Source: Alkalicoccobacillus gibsonii (GTDB lineage Bacteria > Bacillota > Bacilli > Bacillales > Bacillaceae_D). Taken from it: a DNA stretch of 64,000 bases. This document shows positions 32,818 to 40,470 of the stretch, in pieces. The DNA is taken from NCBI RefSeq assembly GCF_016798245.1, contig NZ_JAEUZA010000005.1:186001-250000 (forward strand), given 5' to 3'. The notes under the pieces were generated by a model. It saw only the letters and a program-made list of their open reading frames with translations. It searched no databases and was not told the origin of the DNA. Numbering within the stretch: position 1 is the stretch's first letter; each line of letters opens with the position of its first letter. Position numbers and translations under genes: made by a program.

Positions 32818-33396
32818 TTACTTCTTTCGTATACTAATAAACCGTCTCACATGTTTAAATGTCTGCTGATAGCCATCTTCATGGTTAAGCGCCTCTTCCT
32901 CTGCTTTAATTCGAACACTTAGCATGGCTACATTTAACAGACTAAATACGATAGCCGTTACGTAGGCCTGGAAAACGAGTGGCAGGAAGAAAATCTCCAA
33001 AACGACGACCGCATAGTTAGGATGGCGAATCCATTTGTATGGCCCATGGTTCACAGGCTCCGCTCCAGGCAAAACGATAATCTTGGTATTCCAGCTTCTG
33101 CCGAGTGTGGCAAGTGCCCATACTCGAATCGCTTGTGCAATCAAAAAGAAAACAAGCGGCAAAATGCTCCACATTGTCCATTCTGATTGCCGAATCGTCA
33201 CCTCAGTTAGTAATGAAAGGAAAAAACAAACATGAAGAGCAACCATGACAGGATAATGGTTCGCTCCTGCTTCAAACGCACCACGTTCCATCATCCACCG
33301 TTCATTTGATTTGGCTACTCCAACTTCAGCTAATCGTTGCACAACAACAAGTCCAATAAAGAGATAAACGAGTATCAATGAACCATTCCCTCCCAT
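32818..33396 (-). CDS. bpsB: Isoprenylcysteine carboxyl methyltransferase-family protein (YpbQ/BpsB-like)
   Basis: 192-residue membrane protein with four to five helices and the ICMT/PEMT signature WNTKIIVLPGAEPVNHGPYKWIRHPNYAVVVLEIF (RHPNY SAM-site core). In B. subtilis BpsB methylates the alkylpyrones made by the adjacent type III polyketide synthase BpsA. The same pairing is seen here: the gene overlaps bpsA by 22 bp. A role in making lipid-like alkylpyrone ethers is inferred from that pairing. Confidence 0.88.
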   Translation of the reverse strand: MGGNGSLILVYLFIGLVVVQRLAEVGVAKSNERWMMERGAFEAGANHYPVMVALHVCFFLSLLTEVTIRQSEWTMWSILPLVFFLIAQAIRVWALATLGRSWNTKIIVLPGAEPVNHGPYKWIRHPNYAVVVLEIFFLPLVFQAYVTAIVFSLLNVAMLSVRIKAEEEALNHEDGYQQTFKHVRRFISIRKK

Positions 33397-34475
33397 TCAA
33401 CATGTACAAGCTCAGAGCAAAAGCCTGGTCCGAGTGCTGCAATTAACCCGCGATAACCGAGTGGTCTGTCTGCTTCCATAAATTCTTTTAACACATATAA
33501 CACCGTAGGAGAGGACATGTTCCCATACTTTCGTAATACCTCTCTCGAAACGGCTGTTTTTTCAGTTGAGAACCCTAATGCTTTTTCATAGGACTCCAGC
33601 ACCTTTTTCCCGCCTGGGTGTGCAATAAAGGCATCAATGTCAGAGAGCTGAACCTCCTCTGCCTGCAGAAATTCCTTCACATTAGGTTCAAGCCATTTCT
33701 CCACAATTCCCGGAATGCTTCGTGAAAAGACAACGTGTAAGCCCGAGTCACGCACATCCCAGCCCATCACATCCTCTGATTGAGGCATCAATGTTGATCT
33801 GCTACCTAGAAAACGTGGAGAGGTTTCTTTTACAAGATCAAAACGAAGTGGACTCTCATCTCCACCAATTAAAGCACAGGCCACTCCATCTGCAAAAAGC
33901 GAGGTCCCAATCAAGTTACTCTTAGAATGGTCATTCTGTTGAAAGGTTAGGCTACACAACTCCACACAGATGAGCAGCACATTTTCCTTAGGATGAGCCT
34001 GACAATATTCAAAGGCTCGACTTAATCCCGCAGCTCCTCCAGCACAGCCCAGTCCCCATATCGGAATTCGTTTCGTATGCTTATCGAATGAAAGATGATT
34101 CATCATTCGTGCTTCTAGTCCAGGTGTCGACATACCTGAACTGGTGACACAAATAATGGCATCAACCTCATCCACACCCACTCTTCTCTTTAAAAAGGTG
34201 CTGTCTTGAAGACAATTTCGGATTGCCGCTACACCATACTTAACAGCTAGTTCAATAAATAAGTCGTTTCGCTCTTTTAACGTATGTGGCGCGTGGAACC
34301 ATTCCATCGGTGCCGCAAAATAACGCTCATCGATTTGGCCATTCCCAAATACGGTTAAGAGACGTTCAATATCCTCAAAGCTTTCACTAAATAACTCTCT
34401 CGCAAACTCCATCGTATCCTCTTGACGAAGCTTGTGTGGAGGCGCGTATGTACTAACTGAATAGATAGAAGGCAT
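33375..34475 (-). CDS. bpsA: Type III polyketide synthase (chalcone/stilbene synthase family, BpsA-like)
   Basis: Iteratively extends fatty acyl-CoA with malonyl-CoA to give alkylpyrones. 366 residues of the usual length. The catalytic triad is in place: Cys144 in IWGLGCAGGAAGL, His286 in DAFIAHPGGKK and Asn319 in YGNMSSPTVLYVL. A GPGFCSE-type C-terminal loop is also present. It overlaps the methyltransferase gene. In B. subtilis the bpsA-bpsB pair lies elsewhere in the chromosome; here it sits between pur and pbuG. Confidence 0.94.
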   Translation of the reverse strand: MPSIYSVSTYAPPHKLRQEDTMEFARELFSESFEDIERLLTVFGNGQIDERYFAAPMEWFHAPHTLKERNDLFIELAVKYGVAAIRNCLQDSTFLKRRVGVDEVDAIICVTSSGMSTPGLEARMMNHLSFDKHTKRIPIWGLGCAGGAAGLSRAFEYCQAHPKENVLLICVELCSLTFQQNDHSKSNLIGTSLFADGVACALIGGDESPLRFDLVKETSPRFLGSRSTLMPQSEDVMGWDVRDSGLHVVFSRSIPGIVEKWLEPNVKEFLQAEEVQLSDIDAFIAHPGGKKVLESYEKALGFSTEKTAVSREVLRKYGNMSSPTVLYVLKEFMEADRPLGYRGLIAALGPGFCSELVHVEWEGMVH

Positions 34476-34601
34476 GTCTTGTCCACCTCACTCTTTAATA
34501 CACTTATCGTGCCTCACAATAGGGAAAATATTCATTTTATTCTATTGGCAGGAACCTTTCATTCAAGTAAACTGAAGAGAACTGAAGATGAGGTGAACCG
34601 A

Positions 34602-35162
34602 ATGAACCCCTTAATGATTGATTTTCCAGAAAGCTTTGAAACCGAACGATTATTGATTCGAGCTCCAAAACCGGGTGACGGTGCGAAAATGTACGAGGCG
34701 GTAAGCACATCGATTGAGGAGTTAAAACCGTGGTTACCTTTTGCTCATTTTGAACAATCACCAGAGCTCACAGAAGCAAATATTCGCGAAGCTCACGTAA
34801 ACTTTTTAACCCGAAAAGACCTTCGCTTACTCGTCTTCCATAAAGAAACTGGAGAACTCGTCGCATCATCCGGACTCCATCGTATTGATTGGGATGTTCC
34901 AAAAGTGGAGATAGGCTACTGGATTCGAACGGATTATAGCGGAAAAGGCTATATGACTGAAGCTGTTCAGGGTATTACAGACTTTGCCTTTCAAGAATTA
35001 AATGCACGTAGAGTTGAAATTCGATGCGACGCGAAAAACGTGAAAAGCCGCGCGATTGCCGAGAGGCTGAACTTTGAACTCGAGGCAGTATTGAAGCAGG
35101 AAGCAAAGGCGATTGACAGTGATGAGTTACGAGATACATGTGTGTATGCGAAGATACGGTAA
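34602..35162 (+). CDS. GNAT family N-acetyltransferase, RimJ/RimL type
   Basis: 186 residues from ATG 34602 (MNPLMIDFPESFETERLLIRAP), which has AGGTGA 6 nt upstream; the open frame starts at 34479 but that extension is not protein-like. ETERLLIRAPKPGDGAKMYEAV, VEIGYWIRTDYSGKGYMTEAV (acetyl-CoA loop) and AFQELNARRVEIRCDAKNVKSRAIAERLNFELEA are classic RimJ/RimL blocks. It probably acetylates a protein N-terminus or a small amine. It is divergent from bpsA and convergent with pbuG. Confidence 0.9.
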   Translation: MNPLMIDFPESFETERLLIRAPKPGDGAKMYEAVSTSIEELKPWLPFAHFEQSPELTEANIREAHVNFLTRKDLRLLVFHKETGELVASSGLHRIDWDVPKVEIGYWIRTDYSGKGYMTEAVQGITDFAFQELNARRVEIRCDAKNVKSRAIAERLNFELEAVLKQEAKAIDSDELRDTCVYAKIR

Positions 35163-35166
35163 CATC

Positions 35167-35201
35167 AAAAAAACCGCCTCTTTTTGGAGAGACGGTTTTT
35201 T
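35167..35201. terminator. Bidirectional terminator between the GNAT gene and pbuG
   Basis: AAAAAACCGCCTCT...AGAGACGGTTTTTT has A- and T-runs on both flanks and serves both convergent genes. Confidence 0.9.
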
Positions 35202-35207
35202 ATTTAA

Positions 35208-36509
35208 TTAATGACTCAAAAATGCAAAGTAAAGAACAAATACAACAAATAGGAAGTACATAATCGGGTGCATTTTTTTCGCATTTCCACTCACAACCAT
35301 TGTGATTGGATAAAGGATAAATCCAAGTGCAATTCCGTTTGCAATACTATACGTTAATGGCATTGCTACAAACGTAACAAAGGCTGGGATTGCCACTTCC
35401 ATACGTGTCCAGTCAATAAAGCGTAGAGATGAGGCCATCATCACTCCAACAATAATTAATGCGGCAGCAGTCACATGACCCGTAACAACTGCTAGTAATG
35501 GGGAGAAGAATAGTGCTACTAAGAATAGAATTCCAGTGACAACCGCAGTAAGACCGGTACGTCCACCAACTGCTACACCAGAAGTTGATTCAACATATGC
35601 TGTTGTTGTTGATGTACCTAAAAGGGCACCAATCGTTCCACCACTTGCATCGGAGAATAGTGCTTTTCCTGCGCGTGGTAATTTATTATCTTTCACGAAA
35701 CCAGCTTGGTTTGCAACAGCAAATAATGTTCCCGCTGTATCAAAGAATGTAACGAATAAGAAAGTTAAAATAGCAATACCCATTTGAGCACTAAAAATTT
35801 CAGAACTGCTAATGTCAAACGCTGCAAAAAGAGTTGGTGACAAGCTTGGAACTGACGCTACGATACCCTCAGGACGCCCTACTAAACCAAAGATAATACC
35901 AACTACAGCTGTAATAGCCAAACCATAAAATACGCCTGCTTTAAGACCCATAACCACAAAGATGGCAGTGAGAACAACACCAAACACAGCAAGTAATACA
36001 GGACCTGATGTTAAATCACCTAATGCAACAAATGTCGCTGGATCCGCAACAATGATCTCTGCGTTCTTTAAACCAATAAACGCAATAAATAGACCAATAC
36101 CTGCACCTGCCGCATGCTTTAACTCTGCGGGAATTGCATTAATAATAATTTCTCTAATTTTAAATGCAGTAATAAGTAGAAAAATAATACTTGAAACAAA
36201 TACAGCAAACAATGCTGCTTGCCAGCTTAAACCCATTCCAAGAACTACTGTATAAGCAAAAAACGCATTTAATCCCATTCCAGGAGCGACAGCGATTGGA
36301 TAATTTGCAACAAGTCCCATGATTAGTGAGCCAATCATAGCAGAAAGAGCTGTTGCTACAAATACTGCATTCACATCCATACCAGCATCACCAAGAATCA
36401 TTGGGTTTACGCCCAAAATGTATGCCATAGCTAGGAATGTAGTAAGTCCAGCAATTGCCTCTCTTTTAATAGTCGTACCTTTTTCCGTTAATCCAAAAAA
36501 TCGATCCAT
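35208..36509 (-). CDS. pbuG: Guanine/hypoxanthine permease (NCS2 family, AzgA type)
   Basis: 433-residue purine-base:H+ symporter with about 12-14 helices. MDRFFGLTEKGTTIKREAIAGLTTFLAMAYILGVNP is diagnostic of PbuG. The half-helix with APGMGLNAFFAYTVV and the later FLFVTFFDTAGTLFAVANQAG and STTTAYVESTSGVAVGGRTGL form the substrate region. The position next to guaA and pur matches B. subtilis. Expression is expected to be controlled by PurR and by the leader riboswitch. Confidence 0.96.
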   Translation of the reverse strand: MDRFFGLTEKGTTIKREAIAGLTTFLAMAYILGVNPMILGDAGMDVNAVFVATALSAMIGSLIMGLVANYPIAVAPGMGLNAFFAYTVVLGMGLSWQAALFAVFVSSIIFLLITAFKIREIIINAIPAELKHAAGAGIGLFIAFIGLKNAEIIVADPATFVALGDLTSGPVLLAVFGVVLTAIFVVMGLKAGVFYGLAITAVVGIIFGLVGRPEGIVASVPSLSPTLFAAFDISSSEIFSAQMGIAILTFLFVTFFDTAGTLFAVANQAGFVKDNKLPRAGKALFSDASGGTIGALLGTSTTTAYVESTSGVAVGGRTGLTAVVTGILFLVALFFSPLLAVVTGHVTAAALIIVGVMMASSLRFIDWTRMEVAIPAFVTFVAMPLTYSIANGIALGFILYPITMVVSGNAKKMHPIMYFLFVVFVLYFAFLSH

Positions 36510-36535
36510 GCTGCTCCTCCTTGGGGGTTTTCCCC

Positions 36536-36568
36536 ATAAAAATAAGCTCCGAGCATCCTGCTCCGAGC
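36536..36568 (-). terminator. Attenuator terminator in the pbuG leader
   Basis: GCTCGGAGC-AGGAT-GCTCGGAGC pairs with a single central mismatch and is followed by TTATTTTTAT on the minus strand, 27 bp before the pbuG start. Confidence 0.75.
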
Positions 36569-36618
36569 GTACACATTATCAGCAAAATAGAAGACCTAAC
36601 GTCCTCTATTGGGATAAC

Positions 36619-36683
36619 ATCGTAGTAAGCTCTTTAAGGCAGCTTGTAGAGACTCGCGGACCATATCTCCGCGAATATACGAA
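36619..36683 (-). ncRNA. Purine riboswitch aptamer (guanine type, divergent core) upstream of pbuG
   Basis: On the minus strand: P1 TCGTA/TACGA, J1/2 TATATT, P2 CGCGGA/TCCGCG, L2 GATATGG, J2/3 GTCTCTAC, P3 AAGCT/AGCTT, L3 CCTTAAA and 3' core ACTACG. Position 74 is C, predicting guanine or hypoxanthine. It differs from the purE aptamer at J1/2, position 48 (C for U) and L3 (U for G). Confidence 0.9.
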
Positions 36684-36711
36684 CATGATATGTGGTTTGT
36701 TTATGAAACTG

Positions 36712-36740
36712 ATTTTAGCAACCTTTATTCAATTTGTCAA
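36712..36740 (-). promoter_or_regulatory. Sigma-A promoter of pbuG
   Basis: TTGACA, 17-bp spacer and TAAAAT on the minus strand, about 30 bp before the aptamer. Confidence 0.88.
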
Positions 36741-36746
36741 TAAAAA

Positions 36747-36782
36747 CCGAACAATGAGTGCGATTTCATATGCATCATTCGG
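36747..36782. promoter_or_regulatory. PurR operator (paired PurBoxes) upstream of pbuG
   Basis: A consensus CCGAACAAT (36747-36755) and an inverted ATTCGG (36777-36782) are separated by 24 bp between the core pentamers. The proximal box ends 7 bp from the -35. Geometry mirrors the pur promoter. Confidence 0.8.
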
Positions 36783-36792
36783 AAAACAAATA

Positions 36793-36830
36793 AAAACACA
36801 CAAGAAGGGGATGACGTTCTTGTGTGTTTT
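36793..36830 (-). terminator. Terminator after the 5'-nucleotidase gene
   Basis: AAAACACACAAGA/TCTTGTGTGTTTT, a long perfect stem, lies 10 bp past the stop, followed by T residues on the minus strand. Confidence 0.88.
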
Positions 36831-36839
36831 ACGAGATTG

Positions 36840-38558
36840 TTACTTATGGCCAATTCCTTCTGACAACTTGATGGTTCCACCTGCATAAATTAGGTCTTCG
36901 TCTTTAATGGTGGGATTCCACTCTATTAATGTAGTCCATGTTACATTTTCCCGTAATCCGATTTCAAACAGCGTATCGCCTGGCTGAATAACGTAAAGCG
37001 AAGAGTCTGACCCAGTTTGAGCAGAGTGATTTGAACCTTCCTTCTCATCCTCTCCGAATTGTATCCGGTCTTCAACCTTGGGCGAGACCTCACCCGCTTC
37101 TCTTAAGTACGAGATTAATAACTCATCTAGCGCATTATACTCATTAGTGACAGGGAGATCCGCCAATAGCTCATACTCGTCACCGCCACTAGCTAAAAAG
37201 TCATTGGTTGCAAGAGAATAGGTCTTGGTTAGGTCCAGTGGCTCTCCGTCTACAGTGACTGAGTGAACACGAGTTCTTGGTTCCTCCGCTTCATCAATAT
37301 AAAACGAGAAGCCACTTATTTGGGGAAATCCTCCACTTGGCTCAGGGTACTCTTTTACTCCAATTTCCAAGACTTCCAGTAGCTGTTCACCTGTTATATC
37401 TTTTGTGACCCCGTAATTTCCAAATGGTGAGACTTCCACAAGATCCCCTTTTGTGATCGTACCCGCAGCGACAGAAGCTCGAATACCCCCTCCGTTTGTT
37501 AAGGCAATGTCTGCGTCAGTCGATTCACGTAATACGTCAGCAATGAAATTACCGAGGTTTGTTTCTTCTACTCGCACCTGTTCACGTTCCCCGTTTAGCT
37601 CTACTTTTGTTTCACCTACCGGTTCTGCTAGAATCTCTTGCTGGGCTTCTTCTAGCTCTTCCAATAGAGATTGCATCTCTTGATCTGGTTCAATCTCTTC
37701 AACCTCAGTCTGATTGATTAAACGTGCGGTTCGATCAATAAGTTCACCGTCCTCCACAACAAGTTCAACCACACCAAGATTTTGGACATATTCCCCGGCA
37801 CTAGCAATCAGCGTTTCATTCCCTGCCTCCATCCCAATCTGTAGTTCGGAATGACTGTGTCCATCAATGATCACGTCAATACCCGGAACATCTTCTGCTA
37901 CTTTCTCACTTGTGAATTCGCTCGACTTGTCGATACCGAGATGTGCCAATGCAATAATTAGATCAGCACCCTCTTCTTCAAGCTGCTCGACCATTCGAAT
38001 AGCGGCGATGGACGGATCTTCAAACGTTACATCACGCACATTGTTTGGATGGGTTTTATATTCCGTTTCTGGAGTGGAAAGGCCAAAGATGCCTATCTTG
38101 ACTCCATTTACTTCTTTTATCAGATAAGGATCAAAGAATATCTCTTGCTGATCATTTAAAAGGTTAGCCCCAAGGATCGGAAAATTTAACGTGCCTTCAA
38201 GTTCCTGAAGTCGCTCTAATCCATAATTGAAATCGTGATTCCCAGGGACAAGTGCATCATAGCCTAGCAAATTTAAGGATTGTGCAATCGTTTCACCTTC
38301 CTCAAGAGACGCAAATGTTGTGCCATGAAACGTATCACCTGCATCAAGTAAAAAGGAATGCTCGGATCGTGTTTCGTCAATGAGCGCTGCTAGCTTTGCA
38401 TATCCCATGCCGTCAAATTCTCCCTCAAAGGCACGTCCATGTGCATCGTTCGTATGTAGGATCTGGATGGTTGTCTCCTCTGCCTTAGCCTCAGCACTTA
38501 ACACAACAAATAGAATGCCCGTCAAACTTGCATAACGTAATAACTTCATTCGATTCAT
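36840..38558 (-). CDS. Secreted 5'-nucleotidase/UshA-type metallophosphatase with C-terminal LysM domain
   Basis: Predicted extracellular enzyme that dephosphorylates nucleotides to nucleosides. 572 residues: signal peptide ending near AEAKAEE, a metallophosphatase domain with ILHTNDAHGR, LLDAGDTFHG, VPGNHDFNYG and IIDGHSHSE (two-metal site), a 5_nucleotid_C domain with LTNGGGIRASVAAG and FLASGGDEY, an acidic linker, and a LysM module (YVIQPGDTLFEIGLRENV) that would bind peptidoglycan. ATG 38558 is favoured by AAAGGAGG at 7 nt; the ATG at 38564 is too close. Lying between pbuG and guaA, it plausibly supplies nucleosides or bases for uptake. Confidence 0.92.
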   Translation of the reverse strand: MNRMKLLRYASLTGILFVVLSAEAKAEETTIQILHTNDAHGRAFEGEFDGMGYAKLAALIDETRSEHSFLLDAGDTFHGTTFASLEEGETIAQSLNLLGYDALVPGNHDFNYGLERLQELEGTLNFPILGANLLNDQQEIFFDPYLIKEVNGVKIGIFGLSTPETEYKTHPNNVRDVTFEDPSIAAIRMVEQLEEEGADLIIALAHLGIDKSSEFTSEKVAEDVPGIDVIIDGHSHSELQIGMEAGNETLIASAGEYVQNLGVVELVVEDGELIDRTARLINQTEVEEIEPDQEMQSLLEELEEAQQEILAEPVGETKVELNGEREQVRVEETNLGNFIADVLRESTDADIALTNGGGIRASVAAGTITKGDLVEVSPFGNYGVTKDITGEQLLEVLEIGVKEYPEPSGGFPQISGFSFYIDEAEEPRTRVHSVTVDGEPLDLTKTYSLATNDFLASGGDEYELLADLPVTNEYNALDELLISYLREAGEVSPKVEDRIQFGEDEKEGSNHSAQTGSDSSLYVIQPGDTLFEIGLRENVTWTTLIEWNPTIKDEDLIYAGGTIKLSEGIGHK

Positions 38559-38591
38559 TTCCATTCCTCCTTTTTTATCTATGTCTAGTGT

Positions 38592-38620
38592 AGACTAGCA
38601 ACATTAACCCCATGTATCAA
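38592..38620 (-). promoter_or_regulatory. Candidate promoter of the 5'-nucleotidase gene
   Basis: TTGATA, 17-bp spacer and TAGTCT on the minus strand, about 35 bp before the start codon. Confidence 0.45.
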
Positions 38621-38661
38621 TTGGGATAATGTGATATTAAAAAATGACGAGCCTTCACAAC

Positions 38662-38693
38662 AAAAAAGCCCCTGAGAATACTTTCTCAGAGGC
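38662..38693 (-). terminator. Terminator after guaA
   Basis: GCCTCTGAGAA...TTCTCAGGGGC stem with a T-run (TTTTTTG) on the minus strand, 17 bp past the guaA stop. Confidence 0.88.
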
Positions 38694-38709
38694 AGATAAC
38701 ATTTCTTTC

Positions 38710-40251
38710 TTACTCCCACTCAATCGTGCTTGGTGGCTTACTCGTAATGTCATACACTACGCGGTTCACGTGAGCTACTTCGTTTACAATACGTGTAGAG
38801 ATTAGCTCGAGTACATCCCATGGGATACGAGCCCAGTCACTTGTCATACCGTCAATTGATGTTACGGCACGGATACCGACTGTGTAATCGTATGTTCTCG
38901 CATCACCCATCACACCTACACTACGCATGTTAGGAAGGGCTGTGAAGTACTGCCAGATTTCACGGTCAAGTCCTGCTTTTTTGATTTCTTCGCGCAGAAT
39001 GTAATCTGAGTCACGAACAATCGTAAGCTTCTCATCCGTAATTTCTCCAAGTACTCGGATACCAAGACCTGGACCTGGGAATGGTTGTCTCCAAACGATT
39101 TCATCCGGAATACCAAGCTCAGTTCCTACTTTACGAACCTCATCTTTAAATAATGCTTTTAGTGGCTCGATTAGTTCAAAACGCATGTCTTCTGGAAGAC
39201 CACCCACGTTGTGGTGAGATTTAATCGTTTGAGCTGTATCAGTTCCACTTTCAATAATATCTGTATAAAGAGTTCCTTGTGCTAGGAAATCCATATCTTT
39301 AAGGTTTGCGGATTCTTCATCAAACACATAAATGAACTCGTTACCGATGATTTTACGCTTCTGCTCAGGATCAGATACACCCTGAAGCTTAGAAAGGAAA
39401 CGATCGGCCGCGTCAATTTTAATGACGTTCATGTTGAATCCTTCGCTAAATGTCTTCATCACGCTTTCTGCTTCACCTTTGCGAAGAAGTCCGTGATCAA
39501 TAAACATACACGTCAATTGATCGCCAATCGCTTGGTGCAGGAGAACAGCGACAACGGAAGAATCTACACCACCACTAAGTGCGCATAGTACATGCTTATC
39601 TCCAACTTGCTCACGGATTTTTTCCGTTTCAACCTCAATAAAGTTTTCCATTGACCATTCACCTTTTGCCTTACACACTTCAAAGGTAAAGTTCTTAAGG
39701 AGCTCGTCCCCAAACTCAGAGTGACGAACTTCCGGATGGAATTGTACACCATATAGGTTCGCTGCTTCATTACTCATTGCCGCAACTGGACAAGATGGAT
39801 TGGATGCATCGACCACAAATCCTTCAGGTGGTGCCACAATCTTATCACCATGGCTCATCCATACGGATTGTTCAATAGGAAGTCCTTTAAATACTTCAGA
39901 TTGATTTTGAACACTAATGATTGCTTTTCCATATTCGCGATGAGAAGCTGCTTCAACCTTACCACCGAAGTGCTGGGTCATTAACTGCATTCCGTAGCAG
40001 ATCCCTAGAATTGGTACACCTAGATCATAGATTGCTGGATCACAGTGTGGAGATCCTTCCACGTACGCACTATTTGGTCCACCAGAGAAGATAATTCCTA
40101 CTGGATTTAATTTTTTTATTTCCTCAGCTGTAATCTTGTGTGAGTGAAGCTCACTATACACCCCAAAATCACGGATACGTCTTGTAATCAGCTGATTATA
40201 TTGTCCTCCAAAGTCGAGAACAACAATCATTTCTTGATCAAATTCAGTCAT
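38710..40251 (-). CDS. guaA: GMP synthase (glutamine-hydrolysing)
   Basis: Aminates XMP to GMP with glutamine and ATP. 513 residues. The glutaminase domain has Cys85 in [11 protein letters not shown] and the FHPE dyad; the ATP pyrophosphatase domain has the PP-loop [12 protein letters not shown]; the C-terminal dimerisation domain ends in [13 protein letters not shown]. An in-frame ATG at 40293 would lie inside the leader structure; ATG 40251 ([17 protein letters not shown]) has AAAGGATGG upstream and is the start. A structured leader with its own terminator precedes the gene. Confidence 0.97.
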   Translation of the reverse strand: MTEFDQEMIVVLDFGGQYNQLITRRIRDFGVYSELHSHKITAEEIKKLNPVGIIFSGGPNSAYVEGSPHCDPAIYDLGVPILGICYGMQLMTQHFGGKVEAASHREYGKAIISVQNQSEVFKGLPIEQSVWMSHGDKIVAPPEGFVVDASNPSCPVAAMSNEAANLYGVQFHPEVRHSEFGDELLKNFTFEVCKAKGEWSMENFIEVETEKIREQVGDKHVLCALSGGVDSSVVAVLLHQAIGDQLTCMFIDHGLLRKGEAESVMKTFSEGFNMNVIKIDAADRFLSKLQGVSDPEQKRKIIGNEFIYVFDEESANLKDMDFLAQGTLYTDIIESGTDTAQTIKSHHNVGGLPEDMRFELIEPLKALFKDEVRKVGTELGIPDEIVWRQPFPGPGLGIRVLGEITDEKLTIVRDSDYILREEIKKAGLDREIWQYFTALPNMRSVGVMGDARTYDYTVGIRAVTSIDGMTSDWARIPWDVLELISTRIVNEVAHVNRVVYDITSKPPSTIEWE

Positions 40252-40307
40252 GATCTTCCATCCTTTTCCTATTAAATTGTACAATTCTGCCATGAAGTCA
40301 TACGTAA

Positions 40308-40365
40308 AGAAAAAAGCTGATACTCTGCCTTATTGTGAATCTTTGGCAGAATACCAGCAGCTTCA
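40308..40365 (-). terminator. Intrinsic terminator in the guaA leader
   Basis: AAGCTG-CT-GGTATTCTGCC pairs with GGCAGAGTATC-AGCTT (11 bp plus a lower 5-bp stem), followed by TTTTTTC, 57 nt before the guaA start and upstream of its ribosome site. It is placed to control guaA by attenuation. Confidence 0.85.
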
Positions 40366-40428
40366 TATCAGAATGCACGTTGCATTGGCCTTAAGAAGTT
40401 AAAACATCTGATATTCGTAGCTTCTGCT
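40356..40428 (-). ncRNA. Unassigned structured RNA in the guaA leader (candidate riboswitch/attenuator)
   Basis: Minus-strand RNA can form P1 AGCAG/CUGCU, P2 AUAUCAGA/UCUGAUAU (8 bp) and, inside P2, AAUGCA-ACG-UGCAUU and UUAA-CUUC-UUAA, giving a three-way-junction shape. The 3' arm of P1 (CUGCU) is also part of the 5' arm of the terminator, so P1 formation and termination are mutually exclusive. It lacks the purine aptamer core (no GATATGG/GTTTCTAC order) and I match it to no riboswitch class. The fold was done by eye. Confidence 0.55.
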
Positions 40429-40440
40429 ATACACCGACTT

Positions 40441-40470
40441 ATTTTAACAAGGCAAACCTTAAGTGGTCAA
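40441..40470 (-). promoter_or_regulatory. Promoter of guaA
   Basis: TTGACC, 18-bp spacer and TAAAAT on the minus strand. The -35 overlaps the stop region of the upstream transglutaminase gene. Transcription from about 40434 gives a leader of about 180 nt. Confidence 0.7.

Noticed and set aside
40356-40428. Purine riboswitch or T-box in the guaA leader
   Set aside because: The ordered purine core (TATAAT, GATATGG, GTTTCTAC, CCGTAAA, GACTA) is absent, and there is no T-box AGGGTGGNACCGCG sequence.
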